Shown here piece by piece: positions 25,707 to 35,114 of a stretch of 64,000 nt of DNA. Below the pieces are notes generated by a model. It had not been told where the DNA came from. It saw only the letters and a list, made by a program, of their open reading frames with translations, and searched no databases. Source of the DNA: Pseudoalteromonas sp. XI10 (GTDB lineage: Bacteria; Pseudomonadota; Gammaproteobacteria; Enterobacterales; Alteromonadaceae); assembly GCF_001469895.1 (NCBI RefSeq), contig NZ_LOPY01000008.1, positions 27,321 to 91,320 on the forward strand. The letters are read 5' to 3'. Each line of letters begins with the position of its first letter. Position 1 is the stretch's first letter. The position numbers and the translations under genes are program-made.

Positions 25707-28565
25707 TTAGAATTTTAATGAAACGCTTGCGTGGAAGTAACGACCTAGAGTGTCGTAGTAACCAGCAACTGCGTTACCATTTGTAGATAATGTACCGCCT
25801 ACTAGTGGTGGCTCTTTATCTAATACGTTGTTCACACCAACAAGTACGCGAGTGTAATCATTGATAGTGAATGAACCTTTAAGGTCAAGGTAGCTTTGTG
25901 AACCAATGCCGTCTTGAACTAAAGTGTCAGAACCTGTGTAGTCATTAACTGCACTGAAGTAACGCCATTTAGCAGTAGCTTTCCACCAGCTACCTGTGTC
26001 GTAGCTTGCAGTTAGAACATGACGCCATTCTGGTTGTGGGAAACAGCCATTGTCTAGTGTATCAACACAGTCATACGGTTCACTTACACCTGGAATATCT
26101 TCATATTCTTTAGTCATCATGTAAGTACCGATTAGGCTTGTAGAAAGTGTACCACCGCCGATTTCCATGTCATAGTTAGCACTTAAATCAACACCTTCAA
26201 AATGAATGTTACCTAAGTTAGTGTTTGTTGCTACAACTTGACCAGAACCAATCCATAAGCTGCCGCTACCAGGAGTACGTTCAATCTTATCACAGAATTG
26301 AGCATCGCCTGTTAGACCACACTGACGAACGATTAACTCTGGGTCAATTGCACCGATTGCATCTTCAAGGTCGATATCCCAGTAATCGATTGAGAAGTTA
26401 AAGCTCTCAAATGGGTTACCAACAACACCTAGAGTGATTGTATCTGCGATTTCAGGGCTTAGATCAGGGTTACCACCGAAGAAACCGTTATACTGATCTG
26501 CAGGGCTCTTACCTACGTTACCGTACTGAGACGCTGTAATACCTGTGTTAGCACAAGCTGCTTGGCTAAGTTCTGGAGTTGCAGTCGCACATGGATCTAC
26601 ACCTGCCCATAAACCTTGGCTTTGTTGAGCGAATAGCTCACCGTTGTTTGCAGAACGAACCGCACGGTTGTAGCTTGAACGGATTTTCCAGTTCTCAGTT
26701 ACGTCCCAGTTCATTGCTACTTTATAAGTAGGCTCTGAACCTGAAGTACTGTAATCAGACCAGCGATAACCTAAGTCAATTAATAGACTTTCAACACCAG
26801 TGATACCTTCAACGATAGGAATACTTAACTCACCGAAGAATTCTGTTACATCGTACTCACCGTTAAGGCTCTTAGTAGGACCACCTTGACCAAGTAATAG
26901 ACCTTGTGCGTAAACTTCATCCGCTGTACGGCCAAATGTTTCTTCACGGTACTCAGCACCGAATACTGCAGCAAGTGGGTAATCTGAAGAAGGAAGACCA
27001 AATTCAAATTCACCTGTTACGAAGCCACTTACGATGAACTGTTCAGTAACACCGTTAAGAATCGCAGTACCAGTTAATGCGCCAGCTGATTCAGCAGAAA
27101 CACCTTGGTATGTGAATACTTCGTAAGGGATACAGCCATCAGTTGCGGCACAGTCTTCACCATTTGCAGAAAGCGCAGTACTGATACGTGGACCGAAGAA
27201 GTCATTTTCGTATGCAGAAGATGAAGAAGTTGAACCATATTGCATGAACGCTTCATATGACCAAAGGTCACTGATTTCACCTTTACTACCTAGTACTAAG
27301 CGGAATGAGCTGTGCTCAAGTTGGTTAACACGTGGGCCACCTTCAACGTTACGCTTACCAATGTAAGTAGCAAATTGGTCACCAGAAGTTAGACCGAAAC
27401 GGTCAGTTAGGTTTTGACGCTGTGCATCTGTAAGAAGAGGGCTATCGTAATCGATTACGTAGTTTTCATTAAAGAACGTACCCGATTCTGCGATTTGTGC
27501 AGAAGTACGGTCACGCATGAACATAGCTTCAATGAATGGGTGGAAGTTATCGTTTACTTCATAGTTAGCGAATAAGCCCATTGTGTGGCGCTCATCCGGA
27601 CGCATAAAGTGGTTTACTGGTGCGTAGTTATAAACGTTACCGCTTGAAGGAATGAAGCTACTATCAGAACCAAGTGTCCAGTAATCGTAGTCATCCCAAT
27701 CAAATGCACCTGTGTCAGTTACACCTGAGATATAGAAGTTAGGAACTACCGCGTTACCAGAACCACCACACGCTGTACCTGCAGCATTAAGAGCACATGA
27801 AGAGTAATCACGTGCGCCTTGGCGTAATTCGTTTTGTTTGTTGTAAGTGAAATAACCTACAGCGTGACCTTTACCGCTATCGAATGAACCACCTAAAGTA
27901 GCAGAGAAATCAAACGATGAACCGTCAAAGCCTGAGCTTCCATCAGGGTAATCAAAATCACGGTCATCCATTAAACCTTGGATATACTCGTTGTCGTTAT
28001 CGTGTTGATAAGCTGTTGAACCAAGGTTTACTTCGAAACCTTCGAACTGATCGTCCATCACGAAGTTTACAACACCCGCTACCGCGTCAGCACCGTAAGT
28101 TGATGAACCACCACCTGTCATAACGTCAACGCGTTTGATAAGTGCAGCTGGAATTTGGTTAATATCAGCAGACTGGCTGTAGATACCACCAGCTTGCATA
28201 CGACGGCCGTTGATAAGTACTAGAGTACGCTGTGAACCCATACCACGTAAATCAAGAGTAGCAGTACCAGAAGCACCATTTGATTGGAATGCAGTGCTTG
28301 AAGCTTCTAGTTGAGGCAAGCTGTTCATCATGTCTTCAACACGAGTGAAACCAGCTACTTCGATTTCTTCAGCTGTTGTAACTTGTACTGGGCTTGCAGT
28401 TTCGATATCAGTACGTTTGATACGTGAACCTGTAACTTCAATACGTTCAACTTTTTCTACTGCTTCTTCTTCAGCAGCATAAGAGTTTACAGAAAACGCA
28501 GCTGTTGAAGCTGTACCAAAAGCAAGCGCTAAGCGAACTGCTTTTGAAACTTTATTATTTAACAT
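25707..28565 (-). CDS. TonB-dependent outer-membrane receptor 3
   Basis: 952 residues. Signal peptide MLNNKVSKAVRLALAFGTA with cleavage near SYA-AEE, VERIEVTGSRIKRTDIE linker, plug (about 55-175, with LRGMGSQRTLVLINGRRM and GGGSSTYGADAVAGVVN), barrel to about 952 with the terminal strand FHASVSLKF. It is longer than the other two receptors, with Cys pairs in extracellular-loop regions (for example CAATDGC and CVDTLDNGC) that may form disulfides. Upstream is a long 5' hairpin plus the shared leader; downstream comes a UUCG terminator. It belongs to the same paralogous family as receptors 1 and 2. Substrate unknown; adjacent TPR enzymes suggest a modified peptide or protein connection, as inference only. 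Confidence 0.93.
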   Translation of the reverse strand: MLNNKVSKAVRLALAFGTASTAAFSVNSYAAEEEAVEKVERIEVTGSRIKRTDIETASPVQVTTAEEIEVAGFTRVEDMMNSLPQLEASSTAFQSNGASGTATLDLRGMGSQRTLVLINGRRMQAGGIYSQSADINQIPAALIKRVDVMTGGGSSTYGADAVAGVVNFVMDDQFEGFEVNLGSTAYQHDNDNEYIQGLMDDRDFDYPDGSSGFDGSSFDFSATLGGSFDSGKGHAVGYFTYNKQNELRQGARDYSSCALNAAGTACGGSGNAVVPNFYISGVTDTGAFDWDDYDYWTLGSDSSFIPSSGNVYNYAPVNHFMRPDERHTMGLFANYEVNDNFHPFIEAMFMRDRTSAQIAESGTFFNENYVIDYDSPLLTDAQRQNLTDRFGLTSGDQFATYIGKRNVEGGPRVNQLEHSSFRLVLGSKGEISDLWSYEAFMQYGSTSSSSAYENDFFGPRISTALSANGEDCAATDGCIPYEVFTYQGVSAESAGALTGTAILNGVTEQFIVSGFVTGEFEFGLPSSDYPLAAVFGAEYREETFGRTADEVYAQGLLLGQGGPTKSLNGEYDVTEFFGELSIPIVEGITGVESLLIDLGYRWSDYSTSGSEPTYKVAMNWDVTENWKIRSSYNRAVRSANNGELFAQQSQGLWAGVDPCATATPELSQAACANTGITASQYGNVGKSPADQYNGFFGGNPDLSPEIADTITLGVVGNPFESFNFSIDYWDIDLEDAIGAIDPELIVRQCGLTGDAQFCDKIERTPGSGSLWIGSGQVVATNTNLGNIHFEGVDLSANYDMEIGGGTLSTSLIGTYMMTKEYEDIPGVSEPYDCVDTLDNGCFPQPEWRHVLTASYDTGSWWKATAKWRYFSAVNDYTGSDTLVQDGIGSQSYLDLKGSFTINDYTRVLVGVNNVLDKEPPLVGGTLSTNGNAVAGYYDTLGRYFHASVSLKF

Positions 28566-28594
28566 TTGATTCTCCCTGGACCACTATATTGTGG
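28566..28594 (-). promoter_or_regulatory. Hairpin abutting a conserved Shine-Dalgarno, receptor 3 leader
   Basis: On the mRNA: CCAC-AATATA-GTGG (4 bp plus a possible G-U, plus positions 28581-28594), followed by TCCAGGGAGAATCAA and the ATG. The stem ends exactly 15 bases before the start, as in receptor 2. It is the weakest of the three stems. Confidence 0.45.
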
Positions 28595-28611
28595 CTATAT
28601 TTAGCATAAGC

Positions 28612-28662
28612 TTGTTTATTATTTGTATCGCATCAGGACTGCGACAAACAAATAATAAACAA
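28612..28662 (-). promoter_or_regulatory. Long 51-base hairpin upstream of receptor 3
   Basis: Perfect 15-base arms TTGTTTATTATTTGT (28612-28626) and ACAAATAATAAACAA (28648-28662) enclose a second 5-bp stem TCGCA/TGCGA with a 7-base loop (28628-28644). It lies between the polB stop and the receptor start, 47-97 bases before the ATG. No T-run follows on the minus strand. Confidence 0.6.
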
Positions 28663-28820
28663 ATAAAACAAAATATCCAGCCCTTTATTTACAATTTTTT
28701 AATGAAGCAGCAAAAAGTTTACGTTTTCTTGTTTTATGGACAAAAAACACACAAATAAGCGTTTAAACTGAGCTTACCGATCATTCATCGCAACAAAGAG
28801 TCAAAAAAATGTTAATTTTT

Positions 28821-31169
28821 CTAAAAAAGCTGTATCTGACGGTCACTTAGTGACGAAACTTTAGTACCCAAATCAACAACAATCATTTCAGCTATTGGCA
28901 ACAATTGTTTGTTAACATAAATGCCATAATCGTAATTATGGTGACCTGTGTAGTACTCAGCGCCGTTAGGGGTGTAAACATATTTAATTATTTGTCCACG
29001 CTGAAATGCAAGATGAGGATTGTCAGCTAAGTACTGTTTCGCTGCTTTAACGTGGGGAGGGATGTTTTTTTGGTAATCGGTTAAATGCTGACCCAGGCGT
29101 TTGCGATAGATTAACTTAGCGTCAAACTCACCTGCATATAATTTTTTAACATACGTATCAAAGGCTTGAAAAATTAATTCTTGGCTATAATTTTCAGCAA
29201 ATAATATCTCAAATAATTCTGTTTGAAACTCATGAGCAAGTTCTGTCCAATCACTCCTTACGGTTTCCATACCTTTAAAAACTAATTTTGAAGCACCATT
29301 TTTTTCGACTTTTCCTACATAACGCTTTTTTGAACCCATTGTTTTGCCTCTAATAGTGGGCATAAAAAATGGGCTATAGTGAGTTTCGTACTCAATTTCT
29401 AAAAAGCTGTCTATTTTATAGTCTTTCTGCAAAACCTGCTGCCAGCGTTTGTTAATTTTCTCCGCCAGTTTCGTACCGATTTCATTACAGTTTAGTGAAT
29501 TTAGATCATCATCAAGCTTAACAAAGGTCGAATCTGTATCACCATAAATGACGTTATAGCCCCACTCTTCTATCCAGTGCTTGGTTGTTTGCATTATTTC
29601 ATGGCCACGCAAAGTGATTGAACTCGACAATCTCGGGTCATAAAAGCGACAACCTTTAGAGCCAAGTACACCATATAAGCTATTCATGATGATTTTAATT
29701 GCCTGCGAGAGCATAGGTTGGTTTTTATCTTTGGCCATTTGCCTTGTAGCTGCAAGTTCACGAATAAGCTCAGGCAGATGGTGCTCAGTACGTGAAAACT
29801 GTGCTTGATTAAAACCTTCGATTGCGTCATCTGGCTTTTTTAACCCTTCAACTAGACCAAGAGGGTCTATACAAAATGTACGCATTATTGATGGATAGAG
29901 GCTTTTGTAATCAAGCACCAGGATATTCTTGTAAAGACCTGGCTGCGATGACATGACATAACCACCTGGGCTGTCAAAACTTAACCCATGATCGCCTAAA
30001 TTAGGGGCTATATAGCCACTTCTATGCAATAGCGGTAGATAAAGATTAGTAAAGGCCGCTACTGAGCCGCCCATTCGTTCTAATTCAAGTCCGGTGAGTT
30101 GGCTTCTTACAACTGCAAAATCGAGTAACTTTAATTTCTCAAAAATCCGCAAAACTAAAATACAGTCTTGCCTGTTGTAATTAGCAAGAGACAGCTTGTC
30201 TTCATTAAACTGGCGAATAATTTCTTCAAGACGATTATCTGTGCTGATCAGCTTCTCTTCACCAAGTTCGATACTCGCTACATTGGCAAGACTGAAACTG
30301 TCGTAGTGATAAGTGGCATTTTTTAAGGTATCAATACCATCAATAACTACGCGACCAGGCATTGTTATGCGAGTAATGTTTCCCGAGCGCACGCGCATTA
30401 TTTCTTTGTTGCGACCAAGCTTTAGAGATATACCTAACGCCTCAGCTCTTGCGTGAAGCACACTGAAGTCAAATTCAATAACATTCCAACCAATCAGTAC
30501 ATCAGGATCAATTCGCTGAATTTCATTTTCAAACTGAGTAAGCAGATCTATTTCATCTTCACACCAATTGATTTGATAATCTAGATGAGTCGTTGGCTCT
30601 GGGCGACCTATCATTAAGACTTTATCAATGCCTTTTCCGACTAATCCAATAGAAAATAGTACGCCTTCGCCATTACACTCAATATCAATAGAAACATGTT
30701 TGAAAAAAGGCCTAAATTCATTGTTTGGTTTTAATTTAGCGTTCTTTAACAGTCGAAAACCGCTTCGTATTTGTATTTCACCTTTTACCCATACTGAGCC
30801 TTTAATGAAACGCTCCATCAAAAATCTGTCAATTGGCCTAACATCATCTTCAAAAGTAACTAGTTGTGAACTTTTTAAAACCTTAATGGCGCTGTAGTAA
30901 TCTTTTAACGATTTAAAATAACAACATATCACCGACTGATTTTGGAAGTTTTTTAGTTTGGCATCAGCAAAACGAGCATGAATGTTTTGATTTTGTAATA
31001 GTCGCTTAGCAGCAGTTACTTGGTTTTCAGGAATGAAAAATACCACCTCTTGGTGCTCAACCTGTACTTTTAAAGGGCCGTTTTCACTCCAGAGCCAAAA
31101 CACAAAACTAACCCCTGATGAGCTATCAAACGCTTCTTTAGAAAGGATAAAACCTGTATCTGTAACCAT
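28821..31169 (-). CDS. polB: DNA polymerase II (family B)
   Basis: 782 residues against 783 in E. coli Pol II. The N-terminal region RFLMERFIKGSVWVKG and the exonuclease motifs SIDIECNGEG (Exo I), GWNVIEFDF (Exo II) and YNRQDC (Exo III) are intact. The polymerase motifs are DYKSLYPSIMRTF (A), KIIMNSLYGVLGS (B) and YGDTDSTF (C), and the protein ends QIQLF, a beta-clamp-binding-type tail. It is a proofreading repair polymerase used at stalled forks. In E. coli polB is LexA-controlled. I see no CTGT-N8-ACAG in the 68 bp upstream, which it shares with the divergent sulfotransferase gene. The start codon at 31169 lacks a strong Shine-Dalgarno. Confidence 0.96.
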   Translation of the reverse strand: MVTDTGFILSKEAFDSSSGVSFVFWLWSENGPLKVQVEHQEVVFFIPENQVTAAKRLLQNQNIHARFADAKLKNFQNQSVICCYFKSLKDYYSAIKVLKSSQLVTFEDDVRPIDRFLMERFIKGSVWVKGEIQIRSGFRLLKNAKLKPNNEFRPFFKHVSIDIECNGEGVLFSIGLVGKGIDKVLMIGRPEPTTHLDYQINWCEDEIDLLTQFENEIQRIDPDVLIGWNVIEFDFSVLHARAEALGISLKLGRNKEIMRVRSGNITRITMPGRVVIDGIDTLKNATYHYDSFSLANVASIELGEEKLISTDNRLEEIIRQFNEDKLSLANYNRQDCILVLRIFEKLKLLDFAVVRSQLTGLELERMGGSVAAFTNLYLPLLHRSGYIAPNLGDHGLSFDSPGGYVMSSQPGLYKNILVLDYKSLYPSIMRTFCIDPLGLVEGLKKPDDAIEGFNQAQFSRTEHHLPELIRELAATRQMAKDKNQPMLSQAIKIIMNSLYGVLGSKGCRFYDPRLSSSITLRGHEIMQTTKHWIEEWGYNVIYGDTDSTFVKLDDDLNSLNCNEIGTKLAEKINKRWQQVLQKDYKIDSFLEIEYETHYSPFFMPTIRGKTMGSKKRYVGKVEKNGASKLVFKGMETVRSDWTELAHEFQTELFEILFAENYSQELIFQAFDTYVKKLYAGEFDAKLIYRKRLGQHLTDYQKNIPPHVKAAKQYLADNPHLAFQRGQIIKYVYTPNGAEYYTGHHNYDYGIYVNKQLLPIAEMIVVDLGTKVSSLSDRQIQLF

Positions 31170-31237
31170 TTACTTCAAATATCTATTACGGAAGGGGTAT
31201 AGTACACCCTAACTACATAAAATTATAAGAGCCAATT

Positions 31238-32953
31238 ATGAGCCCAATTGATGCGATTAATAACGCAAAGACACTCGTTGCTACAGAACCACATAAAGCT
31301 AAAGTTATGTTGTTAGAGGTACTCAATGAAAATCCAGAATATCACGATGGCTGGGCTTTACTTGCTAATATTCACAAACTACTGCAAGAGCATGAACAAC
31401 AGCAAAGTGCACTCAAACAATATGAAATGATTTATTGGTTTAATAAACAATTAGACACGGCTAAACAACAATTAACCAACCAAAACCCTCTGCAAGCGCA
31501 GCAAACCATTCAGCAATTATTAAAATTAGTTCCAAATGAATATAGAGCACTCGAAACGCTGGCTGAGATCGCATTTAAAGTGGGTGATAGCAAAGCTTAC
31601 TTTGCAATATCAAAACATAACCTTGAGAACAACTCGCAAAGACAAACTGTTAAAGAAAGCTACTGTAAAGCCCTACTCAATACCAAGCAATTTGATGAGT
31701 TAATCTCTTTTTACCACTCGTCGATATCTTCACCGACATTATACATTGAGAGCCTATTAGCGATCGCTCATGTAAAATTAATGCAATTTGATGAAGCTAC
31801 AACCATCTATAACAAGTTACTTGATGCAAACTATTACGCAGCCCAATGCCACCTTCGCCTCGGCAACATTGAAAAAATAAAAGGTAATACTGGGCTTGCA
31901 ATTGATCACTACAAGCGAGCACTGCAAATAGATAAAAAACTTGGTGAGGCTTACTGGAATTTAGCAAACTTAAAGACCTACATTTTTGACAGTAAGGATG
32001 TAGACTTTCTAAAACAGCTCACGCAAGCTGCTAAGCCAAACCTTAATAGTGCTCAATTCTATTTTGCGCTCGCAAAGGCATATGAACAACAAGGTAACTT
32101 CAGCTTATCATTTGCGATGTTAGAAAAAGCGAACAGTATTCAAAAGTCACTAACGCCCTACAAGCCTAGTAATTTCACTTCTCGTTGCACGCAACATTTA
32201 ACTCAGAAGCCAATGGCTCATAATGCATTTGATGAGTCGTTACAGCTGATTTTTATCGTCAGTCTACCTCGCAGTGGCTCTACCTTAGTTGAGCAAATTT
32301 TAGCAAGCCACCCTGATGTTGATGCAAGTTATGAATTAACAGAAATTAACGCAATTGCGCGAGAGCTTGAGAGTAAAAAACTCTCAGATGTACCTTATGG
32401 CCTTGATAAACTTTCAGAACAAGATAAGGCTCATTATGCCGCAAGGTATTTAAATTTTATTGCTCCACTACGCGGAAAAAATAAGGTCTTTATCGACAAA
32501 CAACCCGCAAATTTTCACCATATCGCATTAATAAAAACTCTATTTCCAAACGCTAAAATTCTCGAAGTAACAAGAGATAAAGCTGCAACAGCATGGAGTT
32601 TATACAAGCATTCTTTTTCTGAGGGCCACGCCTATAGCTACGATTTCAAATCGCTTGCACAATATATAAATGATTACGCAGATTTAATGTCGCACTGGCA
32701 TGCTCTTTATCCAGATGAAATCTTCAACGTTGACTATCAAAGCCTTGTTAATGATTTTTCCAATACAGTTTCTGAGTTGCTTGATTATTGTAGTTTAGAA
32801 ATGCATGAAAGCTGCATGAGCTTTTATACTCATCAGCGTCCGATAATGACACCAAGCTCAGAGCAAGTAAGACAACCGATTTACAAAGATGCTCTAACGC
32901 AATGGACAAATTATAAAGTTCATTTGGAGCCCCTACTCAAGCTAATAAAATAA
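31238..32953 (+). CDS. TPR-sulfotransferase fusion protein B
   Basis: 571 residues, same plan as the protein at 23984. TPR units (about 1-300, for example GLAIDHYKRALQIDKKLGEAYWNLA) precede a sulfotransferase domain with VSLPRSGSTLVEQILASHP (PAPS loop, about 342), IDKQPANFHHIALIKTLFP and VTRDKAATAWSLY (3'-phosphate motif). The end, with SSEQVRQPIYKDAL, matches TASVWQVRKPLYKSS of protein A. No signal peptide. It diverges from polB. The two copies flank receptor 3 and polB, so they may act on the same class of acceptor. Acceptor unknown. Confidence 0.85.
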   Translation: MSPIDAINNAKTLVATEPHKAKVMLLEVLNENPEYHDGWALLANIHKLLQEHEQQQSALKQYEMIYWFNKQLDTAKQQLTNQNPLQAQQTIQQLLKLVPNEYRALETLAEIAFKVGDSKAYFAISKHNLENNSQRQTVKESYCKALLNTKQFDELISFYHSSISSPTLYIESLLAIAHVKLMQFDEATTIYNKLLDANYYAAQCHLRLGNIEKIKGNTGLAIDHYKRALQIDKKLGEAYWNLANLKTYIFDSKDVDFLKQLTQAAKPNLNSAQFYFALAKAYEQQGNFSLSFAMLEKANSIQKSLTPYKPSNFTSRCTQHLTQKPMAHNAFDESLQLIFIVSLPRSGSTLVEQILASHPDVDASYELTEINAIARELESKKLSDVPYGLDKLSEQDKAHYAARYLNFIAPLRGKNKVFIDKQPANFHHIALIKTLFPNAKILEVTRDKAATAWSLYKHSFSEGHAYSYDFKSLAQYINDYADLMSHWHALYPDEIFNVDYQSLVNDFSNTVSELLDYCSLEMHESCMSFYTHQRPIMTPSSEQVRQPIYKDALTQWTNYKVHLEPLLKLIK

Positions 32954-33004
32954 TAATCAAACAAGTCGCTTGTAGTTGCCCAGTTAAATCTCTAAAATTC
33001 ATTA

Positions 33005-33020
33005 CTGTAATTATATACAT
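33005..33020. promoter_or_regulatory. LexA-box-like site upstream of dinG
   Basis: CTGT-AATTATAT-ACAT: matches CTGT-N8-ACAG in all but the last base and has the AT-rich alternating centre typical of SOS boxes. It lies 19 bases before the dinG start. dinG is LexA-regulated in E. coli, so the position fits. Confidence 0.55.
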
Positions 33021-33038
33021 ACTTTAGGTTTTCTGGGC

Positions 33039-35114
33039 ATGCTTTCTGACTCTTTAAAAAAAACAATTCGGCAAATTCATAAGCATGTTGCTGATAACCT
33101 CACCGATTACCGCCCTAGAAGCAGTCAAAACTACTTAGTTGCCGAGATAGCAAAAACGCTGGCTGGCGAATATCACAAGAGCCAACGAATTTGTGTTATT
33201 GAAGCAGGCACCGGGACCGGAAAATCGTTAGCGTATTGTTTAGGGGCATTGCCCTTAGCGATGGCCAAGAAAAAGAAATTAGTGATTTCGACGGCAACCG
33301 TTGCCCTACAAGAGCAGTTAATTAGTAAGGAGCTGCCTTTTTTTAAAGAGCACTCTGGTCTAGACATCAAGTTTGATTTAGTGAAAGGTCGACAGCGCTA
33401 TATCTGTGCACAAAAACTCAGTGCTGCTGTAAATGGCGACAGTCAAACGCAAATGGAGTTTATGCCGACCCTGTCATCGCCGCTATCTGATATGGAAACC
33501 AAATGCTTAAAGCAACTTTATGATGCTTATTCAAAAAAGCAATGGCAAGGTGACCGCGATAGCTGGGCTGATACCATCCCTGATAAAGTGTGGAATTTAA
33601 TTGCCTGTGATAAGCATTCATGCCAACGACAAATGCGTGCTCACCAGCTATGCCCTTTTCATATGGCGCGTCAGCGTCTGATGCAAATGGATGTGCTAGT
33701 GATCAACCATTCTCTATTATTGGCTGATCTTGATTTGGGTGGCGGTAAAATTCTACCTGAGCCTGACGATACAATTTATGTGATTGATGAAGCACACCAT
33801 TTAGCGCATATCACCCGCGATTTTTCTTCTGCTGCAGCAACCATTAAAGGCACCATAGACTGGCTCGACAAACTGGTAAAATTTGCAGGTAAAATGGCCA
33901 ATGTGCTCGTAGGTCAAAAAGCAATTGGGCAAAATTTTAAGCTCAGTGACAGTATCAATGATGCCGGCAAAAACTTAAAAGTGGTGCGTGATATTCTTGA
34001 TAACGCAGACTTTAACTATAACAGTGATGACACCTATCGTTTTGAGCACGGTGAAATCCCAGCATCTTTACATACCAAAGCAAAAGATATTAGCGATGCC
34101 ACCCTTGATGCCCTAAGAGCACTCAACAAGATGCACGATACCCTAGTGCAAGACGTAAGTGATGGCGATATAAAACCTTATGTGGCCGATCCAATCTTGG
34201 CTGAAAGTGGTCAGTACATTAATCGTCTAGAGTTATTAAACAAGCTGTGGTTTAGTTACGCCACAAAAGGCGAAGGTATTCCCCATGCGCGATGGATCAA
34301 ACGCTTAGAATATAAGAACCATCACGACCACTTACTCAGTGATTGCCCTATTGAAGTTGGCTATTACCTAAAAGATAAATTATGGAATCAATGTGCGGGT
34401 GCCGTACTTTGTTCAGCCACCTTAACTGCATTGGGTTCATTTGATCACTTTGCCTATGAATGCGGTCTTGCCAAAGAAGAAGGCGTAAAATACATAAAAG
34501 TCCCTTCTCCGTTTGATTACCCAAAACAAGCGACGCTACATATCCCTGCCAGCCATATTGAGCCGACCGATAAAGCGTTTAGCGACCACTTGGCTGAGCA
34601 ATTACCTAAGTTCCTTGATGATAAAAAAGCAAATTTAGTGTTGTTTGCCTCTTACTGGCAGATGGATCATGTTGTTAAAGCGCTTCGTAGCAAAGGAATT
34701 GAGGTCTTAGTGCAAGGTGAAATGTCTCGTGAAGCTCTGCTTAAAAAGCATAAAGCTAATATAGATTTAGGCCGTGCTAGCTATTTATTTGGCACTCAAA
34801 GTTTATCTGAGGGTCTTGATTTACCAGGTAAGTACCTAGAAAACCTGGTAATTACAAAAATTCCATTTGCGGTGCCTACCTCACCAATAGAAGAAGCTCA
34901 GGCTGAGTTTGTGCAAAGTAAAGGTGGCAACCCGTTTCTTTCGATAACCGTACCTGATGCGGCAAAGAAATTAGTACAAAGCTGTGGTAGACTGCTGCGC
35001 AAAGAAAATGATCAGGGTCGCATTACTATCCTTGATCGCCGTTTAGTGACCAAGCGATATGGCAAAGCCATGCTCGATACCTTGCCACCTTTTAAAAGAC
35101 AAATTGATTATTAA
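33039..35114 (+). CDS. dinG: DinG, iron-sulfur 5'-3' DNA helicase
   Basis: 691 residues (E. coli 716). Walker A EAGTGTGKSLAY (about 48), the four-cysteine [4Fe-4S] region RYICAQK ... CDKHSCQRQM ... LCPFH (about 120-210), DEAH box VIDEAHHL (about 250), GAVLCSATLTALGSF, and the C-terminal helicase motifs FGTQSLSEGLDLPG and QSCGRLLRKENDQGRI. DinG unwinds R-loops and D-loops and helps forks pass transcription. The stop overlaps the next start (TAATG), making it the head of a run of coupled genes. An SOS-box-like site precedes it. Confidence 0.95.
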   Translation: MLSDSLKKTIRQIHKHVADNLTDYRPRSSQNYLVAEIAKTLAGEYHKSQRICVIEAGTGTGKSLAYCLGALPLAMAKKKKLVISTATVALQEQLISKELPFFKEHSGLDIKFDLVKGRQRYICAQKLSAAVNGDSQTQMEFMPTLSSPLSDMETKCLKQLYDAYSKKQWQGDRDSWADTIPDKVWNLIACDKHSCQRQMRAHQLCPFHMARQRLMQMDVLVINHSLLLADLDLGGGKILPEPDDTIYVIDEAHHLAHITRDFSSAAATIKGTIDWLDKLVKFAGKMANVLVGQKAIGQNFKLSDSINDAGKNLKVVRDILDNADFNYNSDDTYRFEHGEIPASLHTKAKDISDATLDALRALNKMHDTLVQDVSDGDIKPYVADPILAESGQYINRLELLNKLWFSYATKGEGIPHARWIKRLEYKNHHDHLLSDCPIEVGYYLKDKLWNQCAGAVLCSATLTALGSFDHFAYECGLAKEEGVKYIKVPSPFDYPKQATLHIPASHIEPTDKAFSDHLAEQLPKFLDDKKANLVLFASYWQMDHVVKALRSKGIEVLVQGEMSREALLKKHKANIDLGRASYLFGTQSLSEGLDLPGKYLENLVITKIPFAVPTSPIEEAQAEFVQSKGGNPFLSITVPDAAKKLVQSCGRLLRKENDQGRITILDRRLVTKRYGKAMLDTLPPFKRQIDY

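Noticed and set aside
28821..31238. LexA box for polB
   Set aside because: I searched the short region upstream for CTGT-N8-ACAG and found none, so no site is claimed although polB is SOS-regulated in E. coli.
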